NCBI GenBank assembly: GCA_964567755.1
Contig: CAZMNW010000037.1
Span: 248,001-312,000, forward strand
DNA length: 64,000 nt
Origin: DASRJW01 sp964567755
Lineage (GTDB): Bacteria; Krumholzibacteriota; Krumholzibacteriia; G020349025
Reading direction: 5' to 3'
Shown: piece after piece, positions 53,906 through 61,808 of the stretch
Position numbering within the stretch: the stretch's first letter is position 1
Layout of the letters: every line of letters starts with the position of its first letter
Notes under the pieces: generated by a model
Told to the model about the DNA's origin: nothing
Seen by the model: the letters and a program-made list of their open reading frames with translations, nothing else
Databases searched by the model: none
Made by a program: the position numbers and the translations under genes

Positions 53906-54964
53906 ATGCGATTCTCTTTCGCCCGCGCTCGCAAGAGTACCATCGGTCTCGACATCGGCTCGAGCCTGGTGAAGGTCGTGGAGATCGACCACAGCCGGGG
54001 TCAGCCGGTGCTGTGCAAGCTCGGTGTCGTGCCACTGCCCCCCGAAGCCATTGTCGATGGCGAAGTCATGGACCGCTTGCTCGTCGTCGACGCGATTCGC
54101 GAATGCGCAGCGCAAGCAGGCATCCGCGGCGGCGAGGTGGTCACGGCGGTGAGCGGGCGAGCCATCATCGTCAAGAAAGTCCTCATGGACAAGATGGACA
54201 AGGCCGATGCGCGCGAGGCCATCTTCTGGGAAGCCGAGCAGCACGTTCCGTTCGACATCGACGACGTCAGCCTGGATTTTCAGATTCTCGAAGAAGCCAC
54301 GGCGGGCAACCAGATGCAGGTGTTGCTGGTGGCGGCAAAAAAAGAGCTCATTCACCAGCACGCGGACCTCGTGCGCGAGGCTGGGCTGGAGCCACGCATC
54401 ATCGATCTCGACGCCTTCGCGGTGCAGAACTGCTATGAGGCCAACTACGCGCCCGAGGCCAGCAAGGTCATCGGCCTCCTCAACATTGGCGCCGAGGTTA
54501 CCAACGTCAACATCGTGCAGGGCGGCGCGCCGCAATTCACGCGCGACCTCTCGGTGGGGCGGTCGCGCTTCGTCGAAGAAGCGCAACGCGAGTTCAACAT
54601 CGGCCGTGAGGAGGCCTCGCGCCTGCTCAGCGCCGAGCGCCCGGACGGCGTGTCTGCCGAAGCCATGCGCAATGTTGTGGCACGGGCGGCGGAGGAACTC
54701 TCGGGCGGCCTCGAGCGCTCGTTTGCCTATCTCAAGAGCGCCGACGGCGGCGCGCAGCTCGATGCCGTGATTCTCTCGGGCGGCGGCTCGCAGATGCCGC
54801 TTCTCCGCGCCTATCTTGCCGAGCGCCACGAAGTGCCCGTGGAAGTTCTCGATCCGCTCCGCAGCGTGGCCTACGCGCCGGAGCTGTTCTCCGATCAACC
54901 CGCGGCGGAGCTGGCACCGCTCTTGGCCGTGGGCGTCGGACTGGCCCTGCGCAGGGTGGAGTAG
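53906..54964 (+). CDS. pilM: Pilus assembly ATPase-fold protein PilM
   Basis: A 352-residue actin-fold protein of the PilM/FtsA type. Near the N-terminus STIGLDIGSSLVKVVEI is the phosphate-1 region; VIGLLNIGAEVTNVNIV and AVILSGGGSQMPLL are the phosphate-2 and adenosine motifs. PilM sits at the cytoplasmic side and binds the N-terminal tail of PilN. ATG at 53906 follows CCGGAGG; an open frame from 53720 is unsupported. First gene of the pilM-N-O-P-Q alignment operon. Confidence 0.95.
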   Translation: MRFSFARARKSTIGLDIGSSLVKVVEIDHSRGQPVLCKLGVVPLPPEAIVDGEVMDRLLVVDAIRECAAQAGIRGGEVVTAVSGRAIIVKKVLMDKMDKADAREAIFWEAEQHVPFDIDDVSLDFQILEEATAGNQMQVLLVAAKKELIHQHADLVREAGLEPRIIDLDAFAVQNCYEANYAPEASKVIGLLNIGAEVTNVNIVQGGAPQFTRDLSVGRSRFVEEAQREFNIGREEASRLLSAERPDGVSAEAMRNVVARAAEELSGGLERSFAYLKSADGGAQLDAVILSGGGSQMPLLRAYLAERHEVPVEVLDPLRSVAYAPELFSDQPAAELAPLLAVGVGLALRRVE

Positions 54965-54968
54965 CGCC

Positions 54969-55589
54969 GTGATTCGGATCAACCTGCTTCCCCGAGAAGA
55001 ACGAGCCCGGCGGCACACGCTGCCGACCATTCGCATCCCACGCCTGGGCAGCGTCGCGCCCTTTGCCGCGCTCTCCGTGCTCGGCCTCGCCGTCGTCACG
55101 GTGGCGACGGTGCAAAGCCGGCAACTGGCCCGGCTGCAGCACGACGTCGAGGAAGCGCGCGCGGAGACCGAACGTTACAAGCCGCAACTGGAGAAGATCC
55201 GGGAGATCACCCAGAAGCGCGAGGAAGTGCGCACGCGCCTGGACATCATCGCCCGGCTCGATCGCGACCGCTATTACCGCGTTCAGCTTCTCGACGAGAT
55301 GAGCCGGGCGATGCCGGAAAACATGTGGCTCGCCGACCTCAACGAGATCAATGAACGCCGCTTCAAGGTCAACGGCGTCACCTTCTCCAATTTCATCGTG
55401 GCACGTTTCATGGAGAACCTCGAGGACTCCGAGCACTGGCAGGAAGTGGACCTCGACGTGAGTCAAAAGGGCGACATGGACGAGCTCGAGGTCGTGAAGT
55501 TCACGCTGTTCTCGAACGCCCAGCCCTCGAGCACGCCGTCGCTGGACGCCCCCGTGTCCGAGGCGCAAGTGTCGAGCGCGCAACCTTAA
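54969..55589 (+). CDS. pilN: Pilus assembly protein PilN
   Basis: A 206-residue inner-membrane protein. Its cytoplasmic tail INLLPREERAR is the conserved PilM-binding motif, one helix follows (APFAALSVLGLAVVTVATV), then a coiled coil (QLARLQHDVEEARAETERYK) and a ferredoxin-like periplasmic domain (MSRAMPENMWLADLNEIN). It pairs with PilO in the alignment complex. GTG at 54969 is set by the tail motif, four bases after the pilM stop. A Ser/Ala/Pro-rich C-terminal tail is extra. Confidence 0.93.
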   Translation: MIRINLLPREERARRHTLPTIRIPRLGSVAPFAALSVLGLAVVTVATVQSRQLARLQHDVEEARAETERYKPQLEKIREITQKREEVRTRLDIIARLDRDRYYRVQLLDEMSRAMPENMWLADLNEINERRFKVNGVTFSNFIVARFMENLEDSEHWQEVDLDVSQKGDMDELEVVKFTLFSNAQPSSTPSLDAPVSEAQVSSAQP

Positions 55590-55605
55590 CGCGGGCGGAG
55601 GGACG

Positions 55606-56355
55606 ATGTCGTTACGGGATCCACGCACTCAGAGAATCGTGATCAGCGCGGCGGCCGCGGTCGCCGTCGTGTGGGGATTCTTCGTGGCGGACTTTCTCCC
55701 GTTTGGATACCAGCGCCGCCAGAGCGAGATCGGGCAGTTGCGCACCGACTACGCCAGCATTGCGGCCGAGCTGGAAAAGGCGCGGCGGACCGTCGCCAGC
55801 CTGCCGCAGCTCGAGCGCGAACACGCCGAACTGCAACGGCGCTGGATGGAAGCGCAGCAGCTGCTGCCGACCGACAAGGAAATGGCGCGGCTGTTGATGC
55901 AGATCACCCAAGCCGGCGAAGAAACGGGTGTCGAGTTTGAACTGTTCAAACCCGGCGCGGCGCGCCCGCAGGAGTTCTTCAACGAGAACCCGATCGAGGT
56001 GCAGGTCGCCTGCGGCTACCACCAGCTAGGCGTCTTCCTGTCGCGCGTGGCCAACTTGTCGCGTTTGGTCAACGTCTCGCAGCTCAGTCTCAAGGGGCAT
56101 GACGCCAAGAAGCGCGAGAAACTCAAGGCGACCGGCCGCGAAGACGAAACCATCACCGCCAACTTCCTGGCCACCGCGTACTCCTTGCGCGATGTCAGCT
56201 TGGAACCGGCTGCGGTGGCGCCGGCGGAGCCGAGCGGGCGAGCGTTGAAAACGCAGACCAAGGCGAGCCCTGAAGCCGCGCGCAAGGGCCGCCCGACCAA
56301 GGGCGTCGGCCCGGCGAAAGAAGCGGCCGCGTCGACGGGGGGGAAGCATCCATGA
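55606..56355 (+). CDS. pilO: Pilus assembly protein PilO
   Basis: A 249-residue inner-membrane protein with one helix (ISAAAAVAVVWGFFVADFLPF), a coiled coil (about 35-75, LRTDYASIAAELEKARRTVA), and a ferredoxin-like periplasmic domain with LLMQITQAGEETGVEFELFK and VACGYHQLGVFLSRVANLSR, typical of PilO. A basic, Ala/Pro-rich tail of about 50 residues is extra. It partners PilN and binds PilP. It overlaps the pilP start by four bases (ATGA). Confidence 0.93.
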   Translation: MSLRDPRTQRIVISAAAAVAVVWGFFVADFLPFGYQRRQSEIGQLRTDYASIAAELEKARRTVASLPQLEREHAELQRRWMEAQQLLPTDKEMARLLMQITQAGEETGVEFELFKPGAARPQEFFNENPIEVQVACGYHQLGVFLSRVANLSRLVNVSQLSLKGHDAKKREKLKATGREDETITANFLATAYSLRDVSLEPAAVAPAEPSGRALKTQTKASPEAARKGRPTKGVGPAKEAAASTGGKHP

Positions 56356-56825
56356 AGACTCGCATCGTCGGCATGACCTGCATCCTGATGCTGGGGTGGA
56401 ACGGCGCGGCTGCGCCCGGGGACTCTCCACAACCGACGCAACCCATCCCTGAGGCCGTGATCGAAGTGCCGGGTGTCGAAGACACGTCCCCAGCGCTGAA
56501 CTTGCGCGAGAAGCAATTCTTCTATGGCTCGTTCGGCATGCGTGATCCGTTCCGTTCGTTGGTCGGCGGCGACTTCGAGCCGGAGCAGCAGGAGCTCATC
56601 GATCTGCACACGGTCCAGCTGGTGGGGATGTTGTGGGAGGACGAGGAATACATCGGCATTGTCCAGGATGCACAAGGATTCGGTTACGCACTGCGTTCTG
56701 GGGATCCGGTGCGCAATGGCGTCGTGGTCTCGATCACCCGGCGCGAGCTTGTTGGCAGGCTCAATGTGTTCGGCATGGTGGATCGAGTGAACCTTCGTTT
56801 ACAGCGAGTACGTGACGAGGAGTGA
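56352..56825 (+). CDS. pilP: Pilus assembly protein PilP
   Basis: A 157-residue periplasmic protein with a signal peptide (MTCILMLGWNGAAA). PilP is usually a lipoprotein, but no convincing lipobox cysteine is seen here. The C-terminal homology region has the family signatures GMRDPFRSLVGG and LVGMLWEDEEYIGIVQDAQG, and GYALRSGDPVRNGVVVSI. It connects the PilN/PilO complex to the PilQ secretin. pilQ follows after five bases. Confidence 0.9.
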   Translation: MKTRIVGMTCILMLGWNGAAAPGDSPQPTQPIPEAVIEVPGVEDTSPALNLREKQFFYGSFGMRDPFRSLVGGDFEPEQQELIDLHTVQLVGMLWEDEEYIGIVQDAQGFGYALRSGDPVRNGVVVSITRRELVGRLNVFGMVDRVNLRLQRVRDEE

Positions 56826-56830
56826 AGAAC

Positions 56831-58798
56831 ATGATGACGCGTGAGCACGCAATGCGGATCGGGCTCGCGGCCGCCCTGTCGCTGCTTTCGACCACGGCCG
56901 GGTCCGCACAAAGCCTCAAGGAGGTCGAGGTCCGCGGCGTGGGGGATGGGACCCGGATCGTCCTGGATCTGGACGGAGAGGTGTCTCACAAGTCCTTCAC
57001 TCTGTCGAACCCGGACCGCATCGTCCTGGATCTGGTGGGGGCGAAAAACGCCGTGCGCGTCACCTCGCGCACCGTCCCGGCCGGACCGGTGAAGGACGTG
57101 CGCATCTCGCAGTATGCGCGCGACCCGCAGCCAGTGACTCGCATCGTCGCCGACCTGCGGCAAGCGTCGCAGTTCGAGGTCTCGCGCGTCGGCAGCAAGC
57201 TCGTGCTGGCGGTGTCGCCGCAGAGCGTGCCGGCGGCGGAAGTCGTCGTCGTCCCGGCGGCAGCAGAAACGCCACCGGCGAGCCAAGCTCCCGCGGCGGT
57301 CATCGACGTGCAGCCGCCCGCGGCACACGACATGGCCGAAGATGCGGCGCCGAGCGCGCCCGCAGACGTGTTGGCGGAATCGCCCGCTCGGACCACTGAA
57401 CCGGCAGCGATGGCTCCGGCCGCGACCGCCACCCGCGAACCGGCCGAGGCCAGTGCAAGAGCGGCGACCGCGGTGGAAGATGCGCCGCCGGCTCCGGTGA
57501 TGACGCCGCGTCTCGCGGCCGCGTATCGGCGCGCAGGCGTGCACGCGCCGGAAGACATGCAGGCACCGCAGGCCACGCAGCAACCCATCGTCGTGCAGGA
57601 GAGCAACGGCCGGCGGATCAACCTGGACCTGCAGGGAGCGGACATCCGCACCGTGCTGCGCACGCTGTCGGACTACGCCGGCAAGAACATCATCGCGGGC
57701 AAAGACGTCGAAGGCGAGGTCAACGCCCGCATCAAGGATGCGCCTTGGGAAGACGCGCTCGCCGCCATCCTCAAGGCTCACGGCTATGCCTATGTCGAGG
57801 AGAACGGCATCATCCGCGTCGGCGAGATGGCCAAGATCCGCAACGAGGCGCTCGAGGAAGTCGCAGCCGCCCGCAAGCGCGAAGATCTGTTGCCGATCGT
57901 CACCGAGGTCGTGAAGCTGGAGTTCGCCAACGCCGCCGAGCTCAAGACCTCGTTGTCGGAGATGCTGACCAACCGCGGTCGGTTGCAAGTGGATTCCCGC
58001 ACCAATGCGCTCATCGTCAGCGACATTCGCCTCAGCGTCGAAAAGATCGGCTCGATGGCGCGCGAGCTCGACGAACGTACCCAGCAAGTGGAAATCGTCT
58101 CCAAGCTGGTGGACTTGTCGGCCGATGACACCAGGAATCTCGGGATCCAGTGGAGCATCACCAACCTGAGCGCAGGCGACGTCACCGGCGGCGCCGGCGT
58201 CAGCGCGCTCACGCCGGGCGCGGTCGGCGCGCTCCGCCTCGGCACCGTGCAGTCCTGGGGACAGCTCGACATGATGCTGGATGCGCTCGCGCGGTCGAAG
58301 CGCGCCAACATCGTTTCCAATCCCACCATCACGACGGTGAACAACCGCGAGGCCAAGATCCTGGTCGGGTCGAAGATCCCGCTCATCGTGGCCGACGAAG
58401 CCGGCAACGCCATCACCCAGCTCACCACCGTGGGCATCCAGATGCGCGTGACCCCGCACGTGAACTCGGACCGTACGATCACTCTCGATTTGCACCCCGA
58501 GGTGAGCGAACTGTCGTCGCAAGCCACGGTGCAGGGTGGCGTGATCATCAACACCAGCGAGGCGGACACACGCGTGGTCGTGAACGACGGCGAGACGGCG
58601 ATCATCGGCGGTCTCATCCGTGACGTACAGTCCGAGGTCAAGACCGGGATCCCATTGTTGATGGACATCCCCGGCCTCGGCTGGCTGTTCCGCAACTCCA
58701 ACAAGTCGAACGACAAACGCGAGCTCATCATCTTCGTGACGCCGAAGTTGCTCGAAGCAGCAAGCCTCGGCGGCCAGCAGTTCGACGACAAACACTAG
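56831..58798 (+). CDS. pilQ: Type IV pilus secretin PilQ
   Basis: A 655-residue outer-membrane secretin. ATG at 56831 lies eight bases after GAGGAG and opens a signal peptide. One AMIN domain follows (about 25-125, peptidoglycan binding; VLDLDGEVSHKSFTLSNPDR), then an Ala/Pro-rich linker of about 115 residues, the N0/STN domain (INLDLQGADIRTVLRTLSDY, about 258-330), N1 (VVKLEFANAAELKTSLSEML) and the secretin pore with the conserved VGSKIPLIV, VTPHVNSDRTITLDLHPEVS and IIGGLIRDVQSEVKTGIPLL segments. It is the gate for the fibre. It ends the pilMNOPQ operon; a strong hairpin follows. Confidence 0.96.
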   Translation: MMTREHAMRIGLAAALSLLSTTAGSAQSLKEVEVRGVGDGTRIVLDLDGEVSHKSFTLSNPDRIVLDLVGAKNAVRVTSRTVPAGPVKDVRISQYARDPQPVTRIVADLRQASQFEVSRVGSKLVLAVSPQSVPAAEVVVVPAAAETPPASQAPAAVIDVQPPAAHDMAEDAAPSAPADVLAESPARTTEPAAMAPAATATREPAEASARAATAVEDAPPAPVMTPRLAAAYRRAGVHAPEDMQAPQATQQPIVVQESNGRRINLDLQGADIRTVLRTLSDYAGKNIIAGKDVEGEVNARIKDAPWEDALAAILKAHGYAYVEENGIIRVGEMAKIRNEALEEVAAARKREDLLPIVTEVVKLEFANAAELKTSLSEMLTNRGRLQVDSRTNALIVSDIRLSVEKIGSMARELDERTQQVEIVSKLVDLSADDTRNLGIQWSITNLSAGDVTGGAGVSALTPGAVGALRLGTVQSWGQLDMMLDALARSKRANIVSNPTITTVNNREAKILVGSKIPLIVADEAGNAITQLTTVGIQMRVTPHVNSDRTITLDLHPEVSELSSQATVQGGVIINTSEADTRVVVNDGETAIIGGLIRDVQSEVKTGIPLLMDIPGLGWLFRNSNKSNDKRELIIFVTPKLLEAASLGGQQFDDKH

Positions 58799-58823
58799 AA
58801 CCGTCCTGGTTTCGTCCACGTGC

Positions 58824-58850
58824 CGCGGCGCCCTTTGCGAGGGCGCCGCG
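58824..58850 (+). terminator. Terminator-like 10-bp GC hairpin after pilQ
   Basis: CGCGGCGCCC pairs perfectly with GGGCGCCGCG around a 7-nt loop, 26 nt after the pilQ stop, followed by a short pyrimidine stretch (CTTTCCCCCC). It probably ends the pilus operon. Confidence 0.6.
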
Positions 58851-58886
58851 CGCGCTTTCCCCCCGCGCGCCATGCGCACGGCGCGC

Positions 58887-58913
58887 TTGCACCGTTGCCA
58901 GCCCTTGTCTAAT
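58887..58913 (+). promoter_or_regulatory. Candidate promoter for the aroC operon
   Basis: TTGCAC (58887-58892), then 15 nt, TCTAAT (58908-58913; five of six for a -10). The spacing is shorter than usual. It lies after the pilQ terminator and about 130 nt before aroC. Confidence 0.4.
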
Positions 58914-58998
58914 CTGACCCAGAAGACCGCGCTGTTCGCGGACAGAGACGCACCAATTCCCCGCACATCGGCGCGCGTCGGGGCCGGCGACGCTGCAC

Positions 58999-59040
58999 GA
59001 TGGGGCAGGCGACGGTGGCGATGGGGCAGGCGACGGAGGT
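58999..59040 (+). repeat. 21-bp tandem duplication ahead of aroC
   Basis: GATGGGGCAGGCGACGGTGGC (58999-59019) is followed directly by a copy differing at two bases (59020-59040). The second copy has GGAGG, the ribosome site for aroC, where the first has GGTGG. Both copies hold an in-frame ATG (59000, 59021) that would add the heptads MGQATVA and MGQATEV. Confidence 0.75.
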
Positions 59041-59044
59041 CGGC

Positions 59045-60232
59045 GTGACGCTGCGGTTCCTGACAGCGGGTGAGTCGCATGGCCCGGGGTTGAGCGTCAT
59101 CCTCGACGGCTTGCCCTCGGGGTTGGCGCTCGATCCGGCCGCGGTCGATCACCAGCTCCGCCGCCGGCAAGCAGGTCACGGTCGCGGCGCACGCATGCAC
59201 ATCGAAACCGATCGCGCCCAGTGGACCGCGGGCCTTCGCCATGGCAAGACGCTCGGCAGTCCGGTGGCGCTCACCATCCCCAACCTCGATCACCGCAACT
59301 GGGAAAAGATCATGTCGCCGTTCGGCCTCGGTCCAAAGCCGCCGCTGCGTCTGGTCACGGCGCCACGCCCCGGCCACGCCGATCTCGCCGGCGGCGCGCA
59401 GCGCCGCAGCCCGGATCTGCGCGACGTGCTCGAGCGTGCCAGTGCGCGCGAAACCGCGGCGCGCGTCGCCGTCGGTGCGGTGGCGCGACAGTTCCTGCAC
59501 GTGTTCGGCATCCGCATTCTCGGCCACACACGAGCCGTGGGAGACGTGAGCATGGATCTCGGCGTGCCGGAGGATGTCTCCTACGACGAATTGGAAACGC
59601 GCGCGGCCGCGAACGATCTCGCCGTGCTCGATGCAGCGACGTACACGCGCATGGTGGCGGCGATCGACGCGGCGAAGCAAGCGGGCGACACGCTCGGCGG
59701 CGTCATCGAAGTCTGCGTCACGGGCTTGCCCCCCGGGCTCGGGAGCTATACGCATTGGGATCGCAAGCTCGACGGCAGGCTGGGGCAAGCATTGCTTTCG
59801 ATCCCGGCGGTCAAAGGGGTCGAGATCGGCCCCGCCTTCGCCAACGCCTCGCTGCGCGGTTCGCAAGTGCACGATCCCGTGGAGCGCGACAGCCGAGGCG
59901 TCGTGCGGCGCAGTCGCAATCGCGCCGGCGGGCTCGAGGGCGGCGTCACCAATGGCGAGGCGTTGGTCGTGCGTGCAGCGATGAAGCCATTGTCCACGCT
60001 GATGAAACCGCTGCCCACCATCGACGTCCAGAGCGGCAAACCGGCGCGCGCGGCGGTCGAGCGCAGTGATACTTGCGCCGTGCCCGCCTGTGGGGTCGTC
60101 GCCGAGGCCATGGTGGCCTTCGTGCTGGCGCAAGTGTGGTTGGAGAAGTTTGGCGGCGATTGCATGGACGACGTGCTCACGTCGTGGCGCGGCTATGTGC
60201 GGGAGGTCGAGCGCTGGATCCCCTCGTCCTGA
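59045..60232 (+). CDS. aroC: Chorismate synthase
   Basis: A 395-residue enzyme that converts EPSP to chorismate with reduced FMN, the last shikimate step. The start TLRFLTAGESHGPGLSVI is the usual AroC N-terminus, so GTG at 59045 with GGAGG five bases upstream is chosen over the ATGs in the upstream duplication. Other signatures are the basic patch LRRRQAGHGRGARM, RPGHADLAGG, ASARETAARVAVGAVARQFL, and the C-terminal RSDTCAVPACGVVAEAM. aroK overlaps its end. Confidence 0.96.
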   Translation: MTLRFLTAGESHGPGLSVILDGLPSGLALDPAAVDHQLRRRQAGHGRGARMHIETDRAQWTAGLRHGKTLGSPVALTIPNLDHRNWEKIMSPFGLGPKPPLRLVTAPRPGHADLAGGAQRRSPDLRDVLERASARETAARVAVGAVARQFLHVFGIRILGHTRAVGDVSMDLGVPEDVSYDELETRAAANDLAVLDAATYTRMVAAIDAAKQAGDTLGGVIEVCVTGLPPGLGSYTHWDRKLDGRLGQALLSIPAVKGVEIGPAFANASLRGSQVHDPVERDSRGVVRRSRNRAGGLEGGVTNGEALVVRAAMKPLSTLMKPLPTIDVQSGKPARAAVERSDTCAVPACGVVAEAMVAFVLAQVWLEKFGGDCMDDVLTSWRGYVREVERWIPSS

Positions 60233-60735
60233 TCGGGTTCATGGGCAGCGGCAAAACGACACTGGGCCGGCGTGTCGCCGGCGTCCGCGGTCTGGATTTC
60301 ATCGATCTGGACGCGCAGCTGGAGGCGGCGCGCGGCTGCAGTCTTCGTGACCTCGTCCAACGCGAAGGCGAGCCGGCCTTTCGCGCCCTCGAGCTCGAAG
60401 CGTTGCGCGCGGTCCTCGAGGCGCATTCGACCGATTGTGTGATCGCCACCGGTGGCGGCATCGTGGAAACGGAAGCCGCACGTCCATTGCTGGCACAGCT
60501 CGGATGCGTGGTGTGGTTGCGCGCCGATCCGGCTGCTTGCGTGGCGCGACTGGGGTCGGATCGGGCGCTCCGCCCTTTCCTCGACGACGAGGCGCTCTGG
60601 CGCGCACGCTACTCCCGGCGTGAACCGTTGTATCGGGCGTTGGCGGCGCACGTGGTGGACACGCATCCGGCCGATGTCGAGTCGAGCCTTGCGGCGCTCC
60701 TGCATTGCCTGGACACTCTCGGTCCGGCCGCGTGA
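60214..60735 (+). CDS. aroK: Shikimate kinase
   Basis: A protein of about 173 residues: beta strand LVLIGFMGSGKTTLGRRV with Walker A, shikimate-binding DFIDLDAQLE and ATGGGIV, and the R-rich lid (RALRPFLDDE). It phosphorylates shikimate two steps before AroC. No ATG/GTG lies at the expected place. CTG at 60214 sits seven bases after GGGAGG and gives the expected LDPLVLIGFMGSGKTT start; GTG at 60184 has no ribosome site, and ATG at 60241 would cut the first strand. The start is therefore uncertain; aroC overlap is 19 nt with CTG. Confidence 0.9.
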   Translation: MDPLVLIGFMGSGKTTLGRRVAGVRGLDFIDLDAQLEAARGCSLRDLVQREGEPAFRALELEALRAVLEAHSTDCVIATGGGIVETEAARPLLAQLGCVVWLRADPAACVARLGSDRALRPFLDDEALWRARYSRREPLYRALAAHVVDTHPADVESSLAALLHCLDTLGPAA

Positions 60736-60738
60736 AGC

Positions 60739-61287
60739 ATGGTGCGCGTCACCGCAGGACGGTTTCGCGGCCGCAGGCTCGCCGGACCCGACGGCGCGTG
60801 GATGCGTCCGACCGGGGATCGGGTCAAGCAGGCGATCTATAATGTGCTGCAGGACATGGTGCCAGGTGCGCGCGTCGTGGATCTGTTCTCTGGCACGGGA
60901 AACTTGGGGATCGAAGCCTGGTCACGCGGCGCGGCGCAGGTGCTGCTGGTGGACAACGCACCGCAAGCGCTGGCGCTGATCCGGCGCAACGTGGCGCTGC
61001 TCGGCGGCGGGGCGGAGATCGAAGTGGTCGCGGATGACGCGGTGCGTCTGCTGCGCGCGCTGCCACGGCGCCGCTTCGATCTCGTGCTCGCCGATCCACC
61101 GTACGCCGCCGGTGTGGAGGAAGCACTGCTCGTGGCACTGCCGGCGCCGGCGCCGGAGTGGTTCGTGCTCCAACACGGACAGAAGTGGCGGCTGGCCGCG
61201 GCGCCGCCAGGGTACGTGCTGTGGCGATCGAAGCGATTCGGGTCCACCGCGGTGGAGTTCTTGCGTCGCCAGGAGGATGGACGATGA
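60739..61287 (+). CDS. rsmD: 16S rRNA (guanine966-N2)-methyltransferase RsmD
   Basis: A 182-residue methyltransferase. VRVTAGRFRGRRLAGPDG at the start and RPTGDRVKQAIYNVLQD are RsmD hallmarks, VVDLFSGTGNLGIEAWSRGA is the AdoMet site, and DLVLADPPYAAG carries the catalytic DPPY motif. It modifies 16S rRNA during 30S assembly. Three nt after aroK, it overlaps coaD by four bases (ATGA); rsmD-coaD is a very common bacterial pair. Confidence 0.95.
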   Translation: MVRVTAGRFRGRRLAGPDGAWMRPTGDRVKQAIYNVLQDMVPGARVVDLFSGTGNLGIEAWSRGAAQVLLVDNAPQALALIRRNVALLGGGAEIEVVADDAVRLLRALPRRRFDLVLADPPYAAGVEEALLVALPAPAPEWFVLQHGQKWRLAAAPPGYVLWRSKRFGSTAVEFLRRQEDGR

Positions 61288-61808
61288 TCGATCGGGAACG
61301 CCGCGTGGCGTTGTATCCGGGAACGTTCGACCCCCTCACCAACGGACACATGGAGATCGTGGTGCGCGCCAGCTCGCTCTTCGATCATGTCATCGTCGCG
61401 GTGGCGGACTCGGCCAAGAAAAGTCCGATGCTGGCACTGGAAGTGCGCTGTGATCTCGTGCGTGGTGCCTGTGACGGACTGCCGCGGGTGAGCGTACGAC
61501 CGTTCACCGGGCTCTTGGCGGCGGAGTACGAACCGTTGGGGATCGATGTCGTCATCAAGGGTCTGCGATCGATGACCGATTTCGAGTATGAATTCCAGCA
61601 AGCGCAGGCCAACCGGCGCTTGCAGGCGCGGTTCGAAACCGTGTTCTTCATGCCGAGCGATCGCAATACCTGCATCTCCAGCTCGCTGGTGCGCGAGATC
61701 TATGCCTTGGGCGGCGACGTGCGCGACTTCGTCCCCGACAACGTCGGGCGCCACCTCGATGCGGAGCGTGTCCGCGCGGCGCAGCAGCATCAGGAAGGCA
61801 AACCATGA
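61284..61808 (+). CDS. coaD: Phosphopantetheine adenylyltransferase
   Basis: A 174-residue enzyme of CoA synthesis that joins AMP to 4'-phosphopantetheine. Nucleotidyltransferase motif TNGH lies in YPGTFDPLTNGHMEIVVRA, followed by GLRSMTDFEYEFQQAQANRR and the ISSSLVREI motif. ATG at 61284 overlaps the rsmD stop and has AGGAGG upstream. The aminotransferase start overlaps its stop, so aroC-aroK-rsmD-coaD-aminotransferase is one tightly coupled operon. Confidence 0.96.
   Translation: MIDRERRVALYPGTFDPLTNGHMEIVVRASSLFDHVIVAVADSAKKSPMLALEVRCDLVRGACDGLPRVSVRPFTGLLAAEYEPLGIDVVIKGLRSMTDFEYEFQQAQANRRLQARFETVFFMPSDRNTCISSSLVREIYALGGDVRDFVPDNVGRHLDAERVRAAQQHQEGKP

Noticed and set aside
56684..60133. 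1149-codon open frame on the minus strand across pilP, pilQ and aroC
   Set aside because: It is antisense to three well-supported genes and to the terminator between them, and its protein is rich in R, H, D and A with no recognisable domain. Long antisense frames are expected at this GC content.
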